From: Acanthochromis polyacanthus
Taxonomy: Eukaryota; Chordata; Actinopteri; Pomacentridae
Length of the DNA: 64,000 bases
NCBI RefSeq assembly: GCF_021347895.1
Contig: NC_067131.1
Location: 8,336,653 to 8,400,652, forward strand
Direction: 5' to 3'
Below are positions 33,801-45,282 of this stretch, in pieces. Position numbers and translations under genes: made by a program. Below the pieces are notes generated by a model. That model searched no databases. It was not told the origin of the DNA and saw nothing but the letters and a program-made list of their open reading frames with translations. How positions within the stretch are numbered: the first letter of the stretch is position 1; every line of letters starts with the position of its first letter.

Positions 33801-35803
33801 GATATTGGCGTGCTTTTTTCTCATTATGTTTTGGCTCATCTGTGAACTTGGTAAAGTGACTAGGACTGACTCTGTAACAAAGCCATGTTGCTATGCATGT
33901 CTGCGTGGGCGAGCTTGCTTACGCACTGCCTGACATAGATACTTTTTCCAATCTCTGCCACATCTCTCACCCTAATTAGTCACCTCTGTGATTCTTACAC
34001 TGTGAATGTCCAGCCAGGCCCTTAAGAATTCAAAACTAGCCTCAGCCACTTCCAAGAAGCCTGATAAATGAGACCCCTGTGTCTGTTTGTGTTACCAAGA
34101 ATCTGCCGCCTATTTCTGAAGATCTAAGGAGACAGAGGCGCTGTAACTTAATTAAAATGTTAAACAGTTTGTCTGTACAGGGATGTGCGCACGTGCCTGT
34201 TTGCATGCACCAACGAGTCAGATACCCTGTACGCTTAGAAGGGTGATAGACTACACCCACTGAAAATGTGCCTTTGCAATGCCAAACCAGCTGATAAAAA
34301 CCTATTTTCCAATCCATTTGCTTTTTCCTTCTCCTCTGTTAAAAGTGCAGGAAGAAAAAAAAGGTGTGATTTTTACAAGAAGTGAATGCAAAAGCAATCA
34401 CCTCGATAAACCCATAACACTCTGAACCTTTTTGTAATGAGAATTCATATCATGTTTGGTAGCTGAAGTCTTGGGTTATCGCGTTATTGTTGAGGCCTCC
34501 ACCCAATTTGCATATTTAATTTCATGCCGGTTTTTAAAGTGGCTTTTTTTTTTTTGAAAATGCAAAAGCTGTTTTGAAATAGTTGATCAATGTCAGTCTT
34601 TTTTCTTTTTTTTTTTTTTCGAGCACATTTTGGGTTTTGATATTCAGCACCACGCCATGCAATTTTTCATCGTGTAATTAGAAATTAAGCTTTCTTTCGG
34701 GATTGATGGCATTAACATCTGCTGGGGAAAAACACATGACGTTTGACAGGGTTGACATTTTAATACAGTAGATATGTTTGATTTGCACGCTCCGAGTAAC
34801 TAATAACATGCATGAAATCGATTAAGCGCCTAATTACTGTCTAAGGTCACGGTGAGTTTTACCTTAAAGCATGAATCCGGTTTGTTTAACGACATAAAAT
34901 GTGTAAATCCAATTAACCGATAGAACAAAAATCATTTGACGACAAGGACGCACAACAATGGCATTTCAGCAGGTAGCATCCTATTCCTTATGTCATGTTT
35001 TCCCCCTAACAAGCAATTTATTTGATCAAACACGCCTGTCCATGATAAGCTGAGAGGTGCTCCATAAATGATTGTGCTCGACAAAATCTGGATCTTCCAA
35101 ACTAAATATCGTTAACGGTGAAATATGACTGCGCACCTTTTTTTTTTTTTTTGGCTGCTCTCTTATGTTGAATGTGACTCTCCGGTCGCATGTCAGCACG
35201 GTTTGAATTTCCCACTAATCACCCTGTCACTAATGGGCATAACAGGCTTTGATGGACAGCCAAGGCGAGAGCATTTGAAACGTCTAATCTGTGTCTCCAG
35301 CGAGAAGGCAGGTGATCCCTGCGGCAGCTCTTTGTCATTCAGAGTGCTGAGTCTGGAGACTGCCTGCAGCTGTCCACGTCTGTTTACTGCTGGAGGCGTT
35401 CACACAGCGAGCAGAGGCACAAAACCGAGAGTGTTTGAACAGCGAGAAGTCATTCAGAGCCGCTGTTTACTTTATGTCACTTTGCACAATGAGAGTTTAA
35501 AAATAGGACACGCGAGAAATTGTCATTATCAGGTAGTGTCTGTTACGGTTTTGATCGCTGTCTAATGTGTAAAATGTCGAAAAATGCTGAAAATTACTTT
35601 TTTTGAGTTGTCGTTAAATAGCATTTTATTGCCTGAAAACAGTCACAAAGCCAAAATATGTTTAATATATAGTGATGGAAAGCAAAAAATCCTCACAATG
35701 AGGAGGTGTAGCTGGTGAATGTTCAGCATTTTTGCTCTATAAATAGCTGAAATAATCTTCGGTCATTTCACTGCAGCTGACAAAGAAATGGTCAGGACTT
35801 TAA
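33801..35803. other. Gene-free intergenic sequence
   Basis: Non-repetitive by eye, with many ATTA/TAAT cores between 34,480 and 34,980. Distal regulatory sequence is possible but nothing here proves it. The 146-codon ORF at 35,125-35,565 has no recognisable motif. Confidence 0.4.
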
Positions 35804-35893
35804 TTAACCCTTTGACGCACAACAGCAACAAAGATACCCATATTCCATTGAATATGGGTCATTTTTGTCCCATGTTGTGCATCAAATGGTTAA
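35804..35893. mobile_element. 90-bp TTAA-bounded miniature element
   Basis: Starts TTAACCCTTTGACGCACAAC and ends GTTGTGCATCAAATGGTTAA, so the ends are about 20-bp imperfect inverted repeats with TTAA on both edges (piggyBac-type). A second palindrome, ACCCATATTC...GAATATGGGT, sits inside. No coding capacity. Confidence 0.7.
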
Positions 35894-38800
35894 GGTGACA
35901 TTGGCATATTATCGCCTTATAGAGATGCCGCGGTGAACGTGTTGGCAAACAGTTGCCAACATGCACATCCATCAGACACAGAGCTGCATTAGCATTCATT
36001 TGGAGTCTGTTTGTGGCCACCTGATGAATGGAAGGCCAATATTTATTCTTCTTTTTGGCTTCTGCTGTTTAAATATCGCTTTAATTTTTCGCAGCCAATT
36101 CGTCTGCCAGCTTTTGCCAAACGACACGTAGTGTACTGGCCTGATTTTGATGTTTTTTAAAGATGTCTGCATGTCGCACCTGGATAAAAGCAGCCAGAAT
36201 GAACCAAAACAGTGAAGGTGAAGGTCATAGAACCAAAACAACAAGCTGAAATGGACTAACATGTTCGATGGAGCTGAGTGGACCTCAGAGGTGTGTGATA
36301 ATGTTGTATAAGTTAATCATAGCAGAACCTGATGGCGGTGATGATGAACACTGGATAGATAGATTTTTTTTTTCTCATGCACAGAGAAAGACAAATATAT
36401 TCTACCAAAGTAGTTACAGCAGATGTATGTGAAAGGGAACCCCAGGGAAGCAAAAGTGCTGATAATTAGGGGACCCAAGCAACAAAAAAGCTGTAGTCGA
36501 TCAGTTTTGATAGAAACACCGTGCATCTTTTAGCAAAATGCATCTGAAACAGGTGCTTCTCGGCTCAATACCAGCAAATTTTCAAAGTACATAAGTAAAT
36601 TGGAGCACACTGTTAAATGAATAGCCTATTATTGTGTAAACAGACCAGCTCGATCAGTTTTCTGTTGATCAGTGCATCATTTTAGCTGACAGTGAAGGAT
36701 GCTCATGGTGTGATCAATTCGAGTAAATATCTAGAATTACAGTCTCCCTGCTGTAAACTCTCTGATCCAAAGCTATAAATTGTTAAACAAATCCTCGCTT
36801 ATGTATAAATGTTTTATCGCTTATTTATGTTGCCGTGTGAAATCCCTTCATACAGCACTTTAATGCTGCTTCCTATGTGGAGTCAAGCTGATGGGGATTT
36901 GTCATTTATAGGAGCTTTATAAAACACACTAAAAATAAATCTACTGAGACTGAGGATGTCAAGAGATCAGAATATTAGCCGGCTTCTGCCTATTGTGTAC
37001 ATTTAATTGAAAAAGCTTCTGCACTCTCTTCCACCACTTCTGCTCCTGCCTGCAGTGTGAAACAGCAGCTTCAGTAGTTGCCAAGGAAAGGCAAACTCCT
37101 GTCAGACTGCTCCCAACTAACTTTGCACTTTAATAGCTGTGTGACCCAGTTTGAATCCTATTGAATTAAATCTATACACATTTATAGCAGCTCCACTTAC
37201 AGCTGTAAGTCACTCGAGATTACTTATTAAATGCCTCTCGATGTGGTTTATTCTCTCCTCCACTTTCCAAATAACTTCTTTTGATGGGATTTCCTATCCA
37301 GGAACTTGGTTTCAGGCTATACTGTGTTTGCTTCATGCATACTTTAGAGTGTTTGCGTACCTAGAACAGGACGCGACTGACTCACAAACAAGCATCTGTG
37401 GTAGCTTTTGAAAGAAAACGGGCTTTATTGCCGCAGTAATATCTTATTCTTTATTGTCCTTTCCTTTTAGGTGCCCTGTTTGCCTCTCTTATTGATTTAA
37501 ACTGAATACATAACATAATTGTATGTGCGGATGCATAAGGAAGAGGAGAGTAGAAAACAGAACCACAAATGTCATTCTCTTCCCTTTAAAGTCCTGGATT
37601 TTTCACAGTTTTCTGATGTTTTATTGACTATTAATCAACTAAACAATATCATCAACAGTCTAATTGTAGGTGAAAATAAGCCCTGAGGTGATTAAAACTG
37701 GTTCAAAAGATAAAATAAAAGCATGCAAATAATAAAATTAAAAAAACATCACCAGCCTTCCAGTTTTCTTTGTCCTCACCTAGCTGAGGAGATTTCAACA
37801 GATTACCGACAGCCTCAGTTGCAGAACATTTTGTGACTAAGTGTGGAGCATGATTTTCTCCCAAATTAAACCCAGAATGCTTTGCTCCAAGCGCAGTAAT
37901 TAGGTGAGTTTGACATTAAAAGTAATAAGTAAAAATCCTTCAAATGTAAGTTAGTCCGTCCTACATTCTTTGTTTAATTAGTGCTACAGTTTAAACATAA
38001 AGATTACTTTGACTGATGTGGGCTACTAGCCTGTATTAAGTTACTGTAGAATAATGGTGTGATTATTAAGCTGCTGTTTGCTTTTGTATTGTCGTTATGT
38101 TTGTGTAGTCCTGCTAGTTACTTCAGTCACCTATGAGGATAGTTGGGGTTGTGAGGAAATGTTAATTTTGGGGTTCGGGTGGGTTGAAATGTTCGGAACA
38201 ACTTCTTTTATGTACAAATAATAACCACTGTGTATTTTTACAGGTCTTTGGATGGAAAGTGATGCTGGCTCATGAACAAACTCTTTGCTGACAGATGGAA
38301 GACGAGGTCCCGTCTGATTTGAACACAAATGGATTTGCAGCAAAACGCAATAACATCTTTTCCTGAATCTTTTGTTGAAATCAGTTGTAAAATTGGATTG
38401 TTTTTTTCCCTTTCCTTCTGGCATGGTGTGCTACACTTCAACACTCTGTTTTTAATTTGTCAGGAATAAATAAATGTGTAACGCATCAACCCATGGCCTG
38501 TTGCAATTAATTGTTGTGTACCAGGAATTCCTGAAGCGATCCTTACGGGCTTGTTACATCATAAGACAACATGTACAGCCACGATAAGCAGCGACGCTCC
38601 TGTTGGGCCTTAAGAGCTGTTTGTAAAACAGAAAAAGGCACGTGTTGTTTACATTTGTAAACGGCAAATATTTATTGATAAGAAAGCCTTCATATTTTAC
38701 TGCGTGCAATCTTGTCTGATGTTATTCAAATGAAGCCTTCCCACCCTCTACGCCTTTTGTGTAAACTGATTATGCTTGGTGAAGGATAGATAAGTTTTAT

Positions 38801-39640
38801 CAACGTCTGCCTGGAGAGAAACAGGAGGAACTGATGGGATCAGTTAATCCCACAATTAGAAGCACTCTTCCACAGCGTAACTCTGATATGCAGAAGATGC
38901 TAAACCAGTCACGTGGAGCTGCTTTCATGTTTAAAGTATTAGAGGATGCAAATCATGTTTTGATATGTTGTACACAAGTTTTGGCCAGTAGAACTTGAAC
39001 ATTGTTCTTAAAGCCTTTGTAAAAGTTGTATTCTGAGAGTATACAGACACATTAAAAAGCTTTAAAGTCTACTTTAGTGAGTATTCTGTGCAGTGGAAGT
39101 GCTTTCTCAAAGATAATATTGGGTTTCCTTCTATAGTGTAACCTTTCTATGGGAAGTGTTACGAACTGCTGCTATATCAATAACTGAAAAAGGCAAAACC
39201 GGTAACTTGTCTCATTAGTGATGAAGATAACTGATTTGTGTAGCTGGTCTTTTCGGTTCTACATCTGTCTCTCTCAGTAATTTGGTTTTGAAGATGTTAT
39301 TCCTGATGGTTGTTACTGCAGGTTTGAGAAATGGTTGATCAGTCAGACTTTCAGAGTCGGGATGTCATCCTACATTCCCGAAAAAGAGTGGATGTGATGG
39401 ATGCCGCTGCACAAGCTGTTCTAGGTCGATTTACACTACTCAGCCATTTTTGGCTGGGACAGTGTAGAGTAAGACAGGAAACTAAGGAACACAGAAGGGA
39501 ATGAGATGTAGCACAAGTCCTTAAAATCCTGAATTTGAACCGCCATGTTGTGTCATGGAATTAGTACAATGGATACACGACTTACTACTGACTGGTTTGT
39601 TTCCCTCAGTTGATCATCAAATTCTTTATTTGAGGTATTA
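35894..39640. other. Gene-free intergenic sequence
   Basis: No gene with family support. One stretch, 38,245-38,475, looks like a possible terminal exon: it follows an acceptor-like TATTTTTACAG and ends at tandem AATAAA signals near 38,466. It encodes nothing recognisable. The rest is plain AT-rich DNA. Confidence 0.4.
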
Positions 39641-39644
39641 AATA

Positions 39645-40455
39645 TATCTATCCATCCAGGTTGTGAGGCATGATTGCAGTTGCAGCAGTCTAAGCAGGCC
39701 TTTCAAGGTGTCGCTCTCCCAGCAACAGTTTTCCAGTTTCTCATGGGACATTCCTAGGCGTTCCCAAGCCAGATGAGATGTATGAACCCACCAGTGAGTT
39801 CTGGCTCTACTCTACAATCTCCTTCCAGTTGAGATGTGCCAGCTCAGTTGGATTCTTTTGATGCGATGAAGCAGTGAGTCTACTTCGAGTTCTCTCTGCG
39901 TGTCTGACTTTCTAACTCTATCTTTAAAGCTCAGTCCAGCCACCCTACAGTGAAACCCATTTTGACCACTTGTATCCGCACCCTCGTTGGGTTGGAACGT
40001 TGGTCGACTGGTAAATCAAGAGCTTTGCCTTCCCACTCAGCTCCCTCTTCACCACAACGTGACAATGTGACAACCACACTATTCCTAGTGCTGCATCAAT
40101 TCATCTGTTCGTCTCATGCCCCATTTTCCCGTCACTCATGAACACAACACTGAGATACTTAAACTCTTGCTTGGGGCAGCAGCTTATCTCCAACCCAGAG
40201 GAAGCAATCCACCAGTTTTTGACAGGGAACCATGACCTCAGGCTTCAAGGTGCTGACTCCATAAATTGCCTCAATGAACGCTGAAGGCCACGTTCAGATG
40301 AAGCCAACTTAACCATGTCATCTTCAGAAAAGCAGAAAACACCACCCAACCCAAACTGGATATCCCCCTCTTGAGATCCTGTCCATGAATATCAGGTTCA
40401 ACAGGAAACCTTGGCAGAGTCCAACACCCACCGGAAACATGTTTGGCTTCGTGCC
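39645..40455 (-). mobile_element. RTE/Rex3-like LINE 3' half, degenerate
   Basis: Minus-strand fragments match the second half of a fish RTE-type reverse transcriptase: FRVGVGLCQGF then FMDRISR (motif B, about 40,440-40,380), VDCFLWVGDKLLPQA (about 40,215-40,170), VVVTLSRCGEEGAEWEGKA (about 40,080-40,020), and the C-terminal ESNxAGTSQ and LIWLGNA blocks. An ATGGATGGATA-type tail lies at about 39,645-39,660. Several stops and frame changes are present; dead. The RTE/Rex3 label is from memory of the family. Confidence 0.75.
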
Positions 40456-42670
40456 GAGAATACAAGAATATGCAAAGGGAGGCAGCTATCAAATATAGCT
40501 TAAGACCAAACTTAGTCGTGTTTCTATGGTAACTAACACTGCAAACCAAACCTGTGTCTGCAGCAGTTTAGTTTCAAAACACTGAAGAGAAACATCCTTA
40601 CCATCAGCCGAGAGGAAAAGCAGCTTTTGCAGTATCTTAGTTGAGCAAAACTAAAAAATACAGACATTCTACTCATTGTCTTGCTTGTCTTGGCTATATT
40701 TACACAGAGCAGCAATGCATATATTGAGCAGCTTTACAAAGAATAATGGGGTAAGATTATAGCATATAAATGTGAAAAGCTGATTGAGACATACTCCCAG
40801 AAGCTCAGTTCTGTAATTGCAGAACTGACTTAAAGTGCATTAATACTAAGGCAAATGCTTATTTTACATTTTATACCTTTAATTAACTGACATTACTTAG
40901 TAGAAATGGTTTTTCTTTGACATGAAAGCATCTGTGGTTGTTAAGTCTAGGCCAAAAAAAGAAAAGAAATTATGCTGACAGTGATTGAATGTTGAAAAGC
41001 GACAAAAGGTTAAAATTTCACTCGACAGCATCATCTCTCAGTCAGAGAGTGGCTGTTAGAGCCTCATAAGAGTGTGACACCTGTAATGTGAATGCTAACA
41101 AGGTAATCTGAAGTGTTAAAATGTGGCTTAATTGCATGGCATCTGGGGTTATTTAGCATCATCAGGATCAAAAGGCAAAACGGTTACAAGCAGAAAATGC
41201 AAATTTTCCGTTTAGTGTGCATTTAAAAAAAGATGGATTGCCCAGTTCACAGCCGAAATTAATAATTTGGTTGAAAAAAATCAGACAATTCAGTGATATC
41301 AGTGGAGCAAAAGCACTTGTGGTCACTGCGCTGCCAATTCAGATACTGATGGAGCAGAATAAGAGCCCTGTGCAATTAAAAAAAGGGTCCTTTGAGTCTC
41401 CTCATCCCTGAAACCTGCTAAGTGAAGTGATGAACGGCTCCGAGTCTCTCATCAACATGTTTTCTATTTGCTTTTGCGGTTTTTGCACATGTAGGATTCC
41501 CTCCGGAGTCTTCCTCTGCCATGCTCCAGAGAGAGAGAGGCTTCCCAGTAACATCTCAACTCTGGGGAAAACAAATCTTTAAAAGCTAATGGTGCGAAGC
41601 TGAACACAGTCTTTAAATGCTTCTAAGTGACCCAGTTCAGCAGTGTGACCATTAATCTGCAGCATGTTCTCCTTGATCGTGACTAATGACGACCTCTTGA
41701 TTAACACATCATGTCCGCCACCTTGTATTCCTGATGTGCACAGCTGGCCAGTGCTGTGGGATGTTTCTCCCGTTGTCCTTGTTTCCTGGTTCTGGAGCTG
41801 TGCACAGTCAGGAAAGCCTGCAAATGCCACATCAACTGTTTTGATGCCAATGTCAGAGTCGGTTTGGCCAGCTAAGCAGCATCACAGAAATGTGATCCTG
41901 CCCCTGGCTACTCAGCCTTGGCCAATATTGGTAACCTTAAACTTAAATGAATCTGGGCAGAGGGCTGGATTAAGTTTATCTGTATGGGGATGAAATACAG
42001 AGTGAAGGAGAGAGGGCACGGAGAGTTGAGGGAGCAGCAGGAATAACGTGGGCAGACTTAAAATGATGTGCAGGTGCAGCAAATCTCTGTGGGTCATAAA
42101 TTCTGGAGAAAAAGCTGGAAGGTAACACGTTTTTCCTCGGTCGGGCCCGCAATCTGTCTTTACAGCATCATTTTGTGCAGACATTTATTGCTCCAATCAA
42201 TGAAAGATTGTTTTGAATTCTGGTTTAAGTCTCGAGGTTTCAACATTTAATAGGATTCTGTTGTGCAGATGTACAAGGAAATATGTGAACACACAAGACA
42301 AGAATTCGACATTGAGTTCTACATTTGATGTTTTGCTGGAGTTAGAAGTACAGTTACAATGATTCGTTATCGCTGATTTCCTATTTAATCTACTTATATA
42401 TTCAGCTGCAAGAAACATCGGAAATGTCTCTTGAGAGAAAGATGGTACTGCCTTTAAAAAACTGACTTTTCCCATTCATGAAAATACCATGATGCATCGA
42501 GATATGGCAGCCACCACTGCGTATACTACGTCTGTGTCTGCAGTGCTGTCTGTGATACATCCATGTTTATTTACCGGACAATAAAATTGTATTAAAGACT
42601 TGAGAATCTGATTATGTGTGGATTACCAACCAGGCAAAGCGTTCAGCTGCACCTGAAAGGTCCAGAAATA
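40456..42670. other. Gene-free intergenic sequence
   Basis: No recognisable gene or repeat. ORFs at 41,579-41,993 and 42,197-42,475 lack family resemblance. Confidence 0.4.
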
Positions 42671-42687
42671 TTCTGTTTGCACTGTTG

Positions 42688-42751
42688 CGACCCCTCCCTT
42701 TCTGAATGCAGGTTATCGACTCCTGCATTAGCTGGCAGAAAGGGAGGGTCG
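42688..42751. repeat. Hairpin-forming inverted repeat
   Basis: CGACCCCTCCCTTTCTG..ATGCAGG on the left and CCTGCAT..CAGAAAGGGAGGGTCG on the right form imperfect arms of about 25-30 bp around a 9-bp loop. It may be the end pair of a tiny MITE; no target-site duplication was found. Confidence 0.6.
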
Positions 42752-42808
42752 TTAGACTAATATGTGGCACCTGGTAGAGCTTTAGGTGGCTACAAAAGCT
42801 CACCTGGT

Positions 42809-42831
42809 CTCTCTCTCTCTCTCTCTCTCTC
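42809..42831. repeat. (CT)n microsatellite
   Basis: About eleven CT dinucleotides in a row. Confidence 0.95.
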
Positions 42832-43169
42832 ATGCACTCCACTCATTACTGATGTAAACATTTGTCACACCTCATTCCTTTTTGTCTTTAATTACTTAAG
42901 ATATATTAAAATATTGTGTTTGTATTTGAAAACCTGACTGGTCTCCCTTCCTTTGTCACATTCACTGAGCCGGTTTGTGACAGCACTATTTTTTTTTACT
43001 CTAGGTTTGCTTTGTAATGGCAAATCAAGTCAAAATTTTTTATGAAGCACATTTAAAGACAGAAAGAGTTGAACCGGAGTGCTAAAAACAATGACTAAAA
43101 GATACTTCCGAACAAAAAGATATTCATGTAATAAAAATAAAAGATACAACACAATAAGGGATTAAGTCA

Positions 43170-43560
43170 GGGTGTCAAATTTGACTTGAATTGAATGCCA
43201 AAGAGAAGAGGTGGGTCTTAGCGGGGACTTAAAAGTTTGTGAAGTCTGAGTAGTTCTCGCATGAAAAGGCAAAGTGTCCCACAGATTAGATGCAGCCACC
43301 GTGAAGATTCAATCGCCTCTAATTTTTTGGCTTAAATCTCAGAATATCTAAGAGTTTGGTTGACCTCTAGCTTTGATTTGATGGTGTATTGTAAGAACTC
43401 TGCTAAATAAAGTAGCGCCGGCCCGTTTAAAACTTTATAAACCAACAAGAAAATGTTCAAATCAATCCTGAATCTGACCAGAAGTTTGTGGAGAGAAGCC
43501 ATTGCTGCATTTAGTAGCCTACCTGCTGTAGATACTGAAGATACAAATGCTCTGCACCCA
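43170..43560. mobile_element. Diverged common fish interspersed repeat
   Basis: Contains the order GGTGGGTCTTAG..GGGACTTAAAAG, AAGTGTCCCACAGATTAG, ATGCAGCC, AAACTTTATAAACCAACAAGAA, TCAATCCTGAATCTGACCAG, which I recognise as a degraded member of an abundant teleost repeat that carries no ORF. The family name is not known to me and both ends are approximate. Confidence 0.45.
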
Positions 43561-43809
43561 CATACAAAGAATTACAGGCATCTAACAGAGTGGTAATAAA
43601 GCAACAAATATGTTTTTCACTGTACTTGGGACAGAAATAAGCCTTTACTTTTGCTAAAAGTCTTGAATGAAAAAAAGCTGCTTTTGACCTCTGATCTGTC
43701 TATCAAATTTGAAGGAGCTTTCGAAGATCTCTCCAAGTTTTTTCACAGAGTATCGATTGCATGAAGCTGAGTGCGCTGCAGAAGCACAGAGTGAATTCAT
43801 AATAATTTT

Positions 43810-44060
43810 CTTAAAGGAGTAGTTTTGAGAAATATGCTTGTTCACTTTCTGTCAGAGAACATTTGTAGATTAATAATACATACAGCCAGCTGCCGGTTAG
43901 CTTAGCTTAGCATAAAGACTGAAAACAGAGGAAAACGGCTAGCTTGGTACTTTTGGATAGCAGCAAAATATTCATATTATTAGGATTATTATTAGCATCT
44001 CTACAGCTCATAATTTAATGTTACACCAGACATAAAAAAATCACATTGGGCTTATAGAAA
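43810..44060. mobile_element. Percomorph interspersed repeat (GGTTAGCTTAGCTTAGC type)
   Basis: Carries TTAAAGGAGTAGTTTTGAGA, ACAGCCAGCTGCCGGTTAGC, TTAGCTTAGCATAAAGACTG, GGCTAGCTTGG in the order of a very common spiny-rayed-fish repeat. No ORF. It is one of the better hints of the host lineage. Confidence 0.65.
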
Positions 44061-44880
44061 ATACAAATAATCAGCGAATCAAGATAATAATCAGCAGATC
44101 TATAATAAAAAGATTTATTTGTAGGATTCCTGGTTGAGCTTGGTGCACTTTTTTAATGCAATGACATGTCAAATAAGAAATATAAAATAAAAATTGAGCG
44201 TTGCATTTGATTATTTAACTATACAAACTTCAAACCGCTCTAGAGGAATGTTACATAGATTGTGTGAGTCAAATTTTACTGCCTAACTAGCCTAGATAGT
44301 GATTCCAATTTAATATTTAGGATCTACTCATTGATACAGTGAGCACAAATCTTATGATAAAGGTTATTTCCAGACCTTATGCAGACCAATCTGAGAAAAA
44401 AAGTCAAATTTCGCACTAAGATCTCCGATGAGTCACTCTGGTATTCTCTGCTCGTGCTGCTAATGAACAAATTAGGAATGAAATGGAACTAATTTTAAGC
44501 TAAATTGAACCTCATTTGCCTTCAGGCCCCTTAGGAGTCTCCTGGTGACCGTTAACGGTCCGGGGGAGCCCAGCTTGGGCATCGCTTCCTCCTTATGATG
44601 GTAACTCAATTGTAGCAATTTTCCCAACACATCACCTTGAATTGAGCCGCTCATTTCACTGCCTGGCTCGGACCTCAGTTCGGCTTTATTAGTGTGCATA
44701 TTAGACAAAAAATGATTTTTTTTTTCAATGAATAAAACCTGATTAATCATGAGGATGACAATAAACATCTGTTCCCCTTGTATGATTCATCTGCAGTGCC
44801 TGATTTATGTGTGGAGGCTGCTTAAAAACAGCAAAAAGCCACTATAATAATAAGTGAGCAGAAATAAATGATTAGTGCAG
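44061..44880. other. Gene-free sequence upstream of spock2
   Basis: No gene or recognisable repeat. Probable distal 5' flank of spock2. Confidence 0.4.
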
Positions 44881-44899
44881 GATCTAATCTCTCCTTTAA

Positions 44900-44949
44900 C
44901 TACTTCCCTCCCTCCCTCCCTCCCTCCTCCCTTTCTGTCTCCCTCTCCT

Positions 44950-44985
<36 letters not shown>

Positions 44986-45072
44986 CCATTCAGTCTGTTG
45001 AGGCAGCAGCAGCAGCAGTGTTGTATGTGGATCATTGGCCAGAGGACAGCAGCAGCAGCAGCAGCAGGAGGA
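44900..45072 (+). repeat. Pyrimidine and (CAG)n microsatellites in spock2 5' UTR/promoter
   Basis: A (CCCT)n tract at about 44,906-44,930, a (CT)n tract of about 13 units at 44,956-44,981, then two CAG tracts (about 45,005-45,018 and 45,049-45,066) that end about 40 bp before the spock2 ATG. They give spurious Ser/Pro- and Gln/Ala-rich ORFs. Confidence 0.9.
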
Positions 45073-45105
45073 GGATACATCCCAGAACCAAACTGCCTGA
45101 GCAAC

Positions 45106-45282
45106 ATGGTCGTTGTGAGGATCGCGGCTTGCCTCTGTCTGCTAGTGGGCGTTTCGCTCCAGGTGGACGTGAAAAGTGGCAAAGAGGCAGGAAAAGCCGG
45201 GAATTTCATGGAAGATGAGCAATGGCTGTCCACCATCTCCCAGTACAGCCGGAAGATCAAGCACTGGAATCGCTTCAGAGAC
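45106..45282 (+). CDS. spock2: SPARC/osteonectin, cwcv and kazal-like domains proteoglycan 2 (testican-2), exon 1 only
   Basis: Secreted extracellular-matrix proteoglycan. Only the first coding exon (59 codons, phase 0) is in the window, ending at a consensus donor GAC|GTGAGT. Residues 1-18 or so are a signal peptide (short basic start, then IAACLCLLVGVSLQ). The rest contains the testican N-terminal signature NFMEDEQWLSTISQYSRKIK followed by HWNRFRD, which ends exactly where the human exon does. Synteny next to ascc1 supports SPOCK2 over SPOCK1/3. I looked for exon 2 (an acidic EVEDDY-type start) to the end of the window and found none, so intron 1 exceeds 18.7 kb or exon 2 was missed. The start ATG is the first after the CAG tracts. 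Confidence 0.9.

Noticed and set aside
35125..35565. 146-codon plus ORF
   Set aside because: No motif, no splice context, ordinary intergenic composition.
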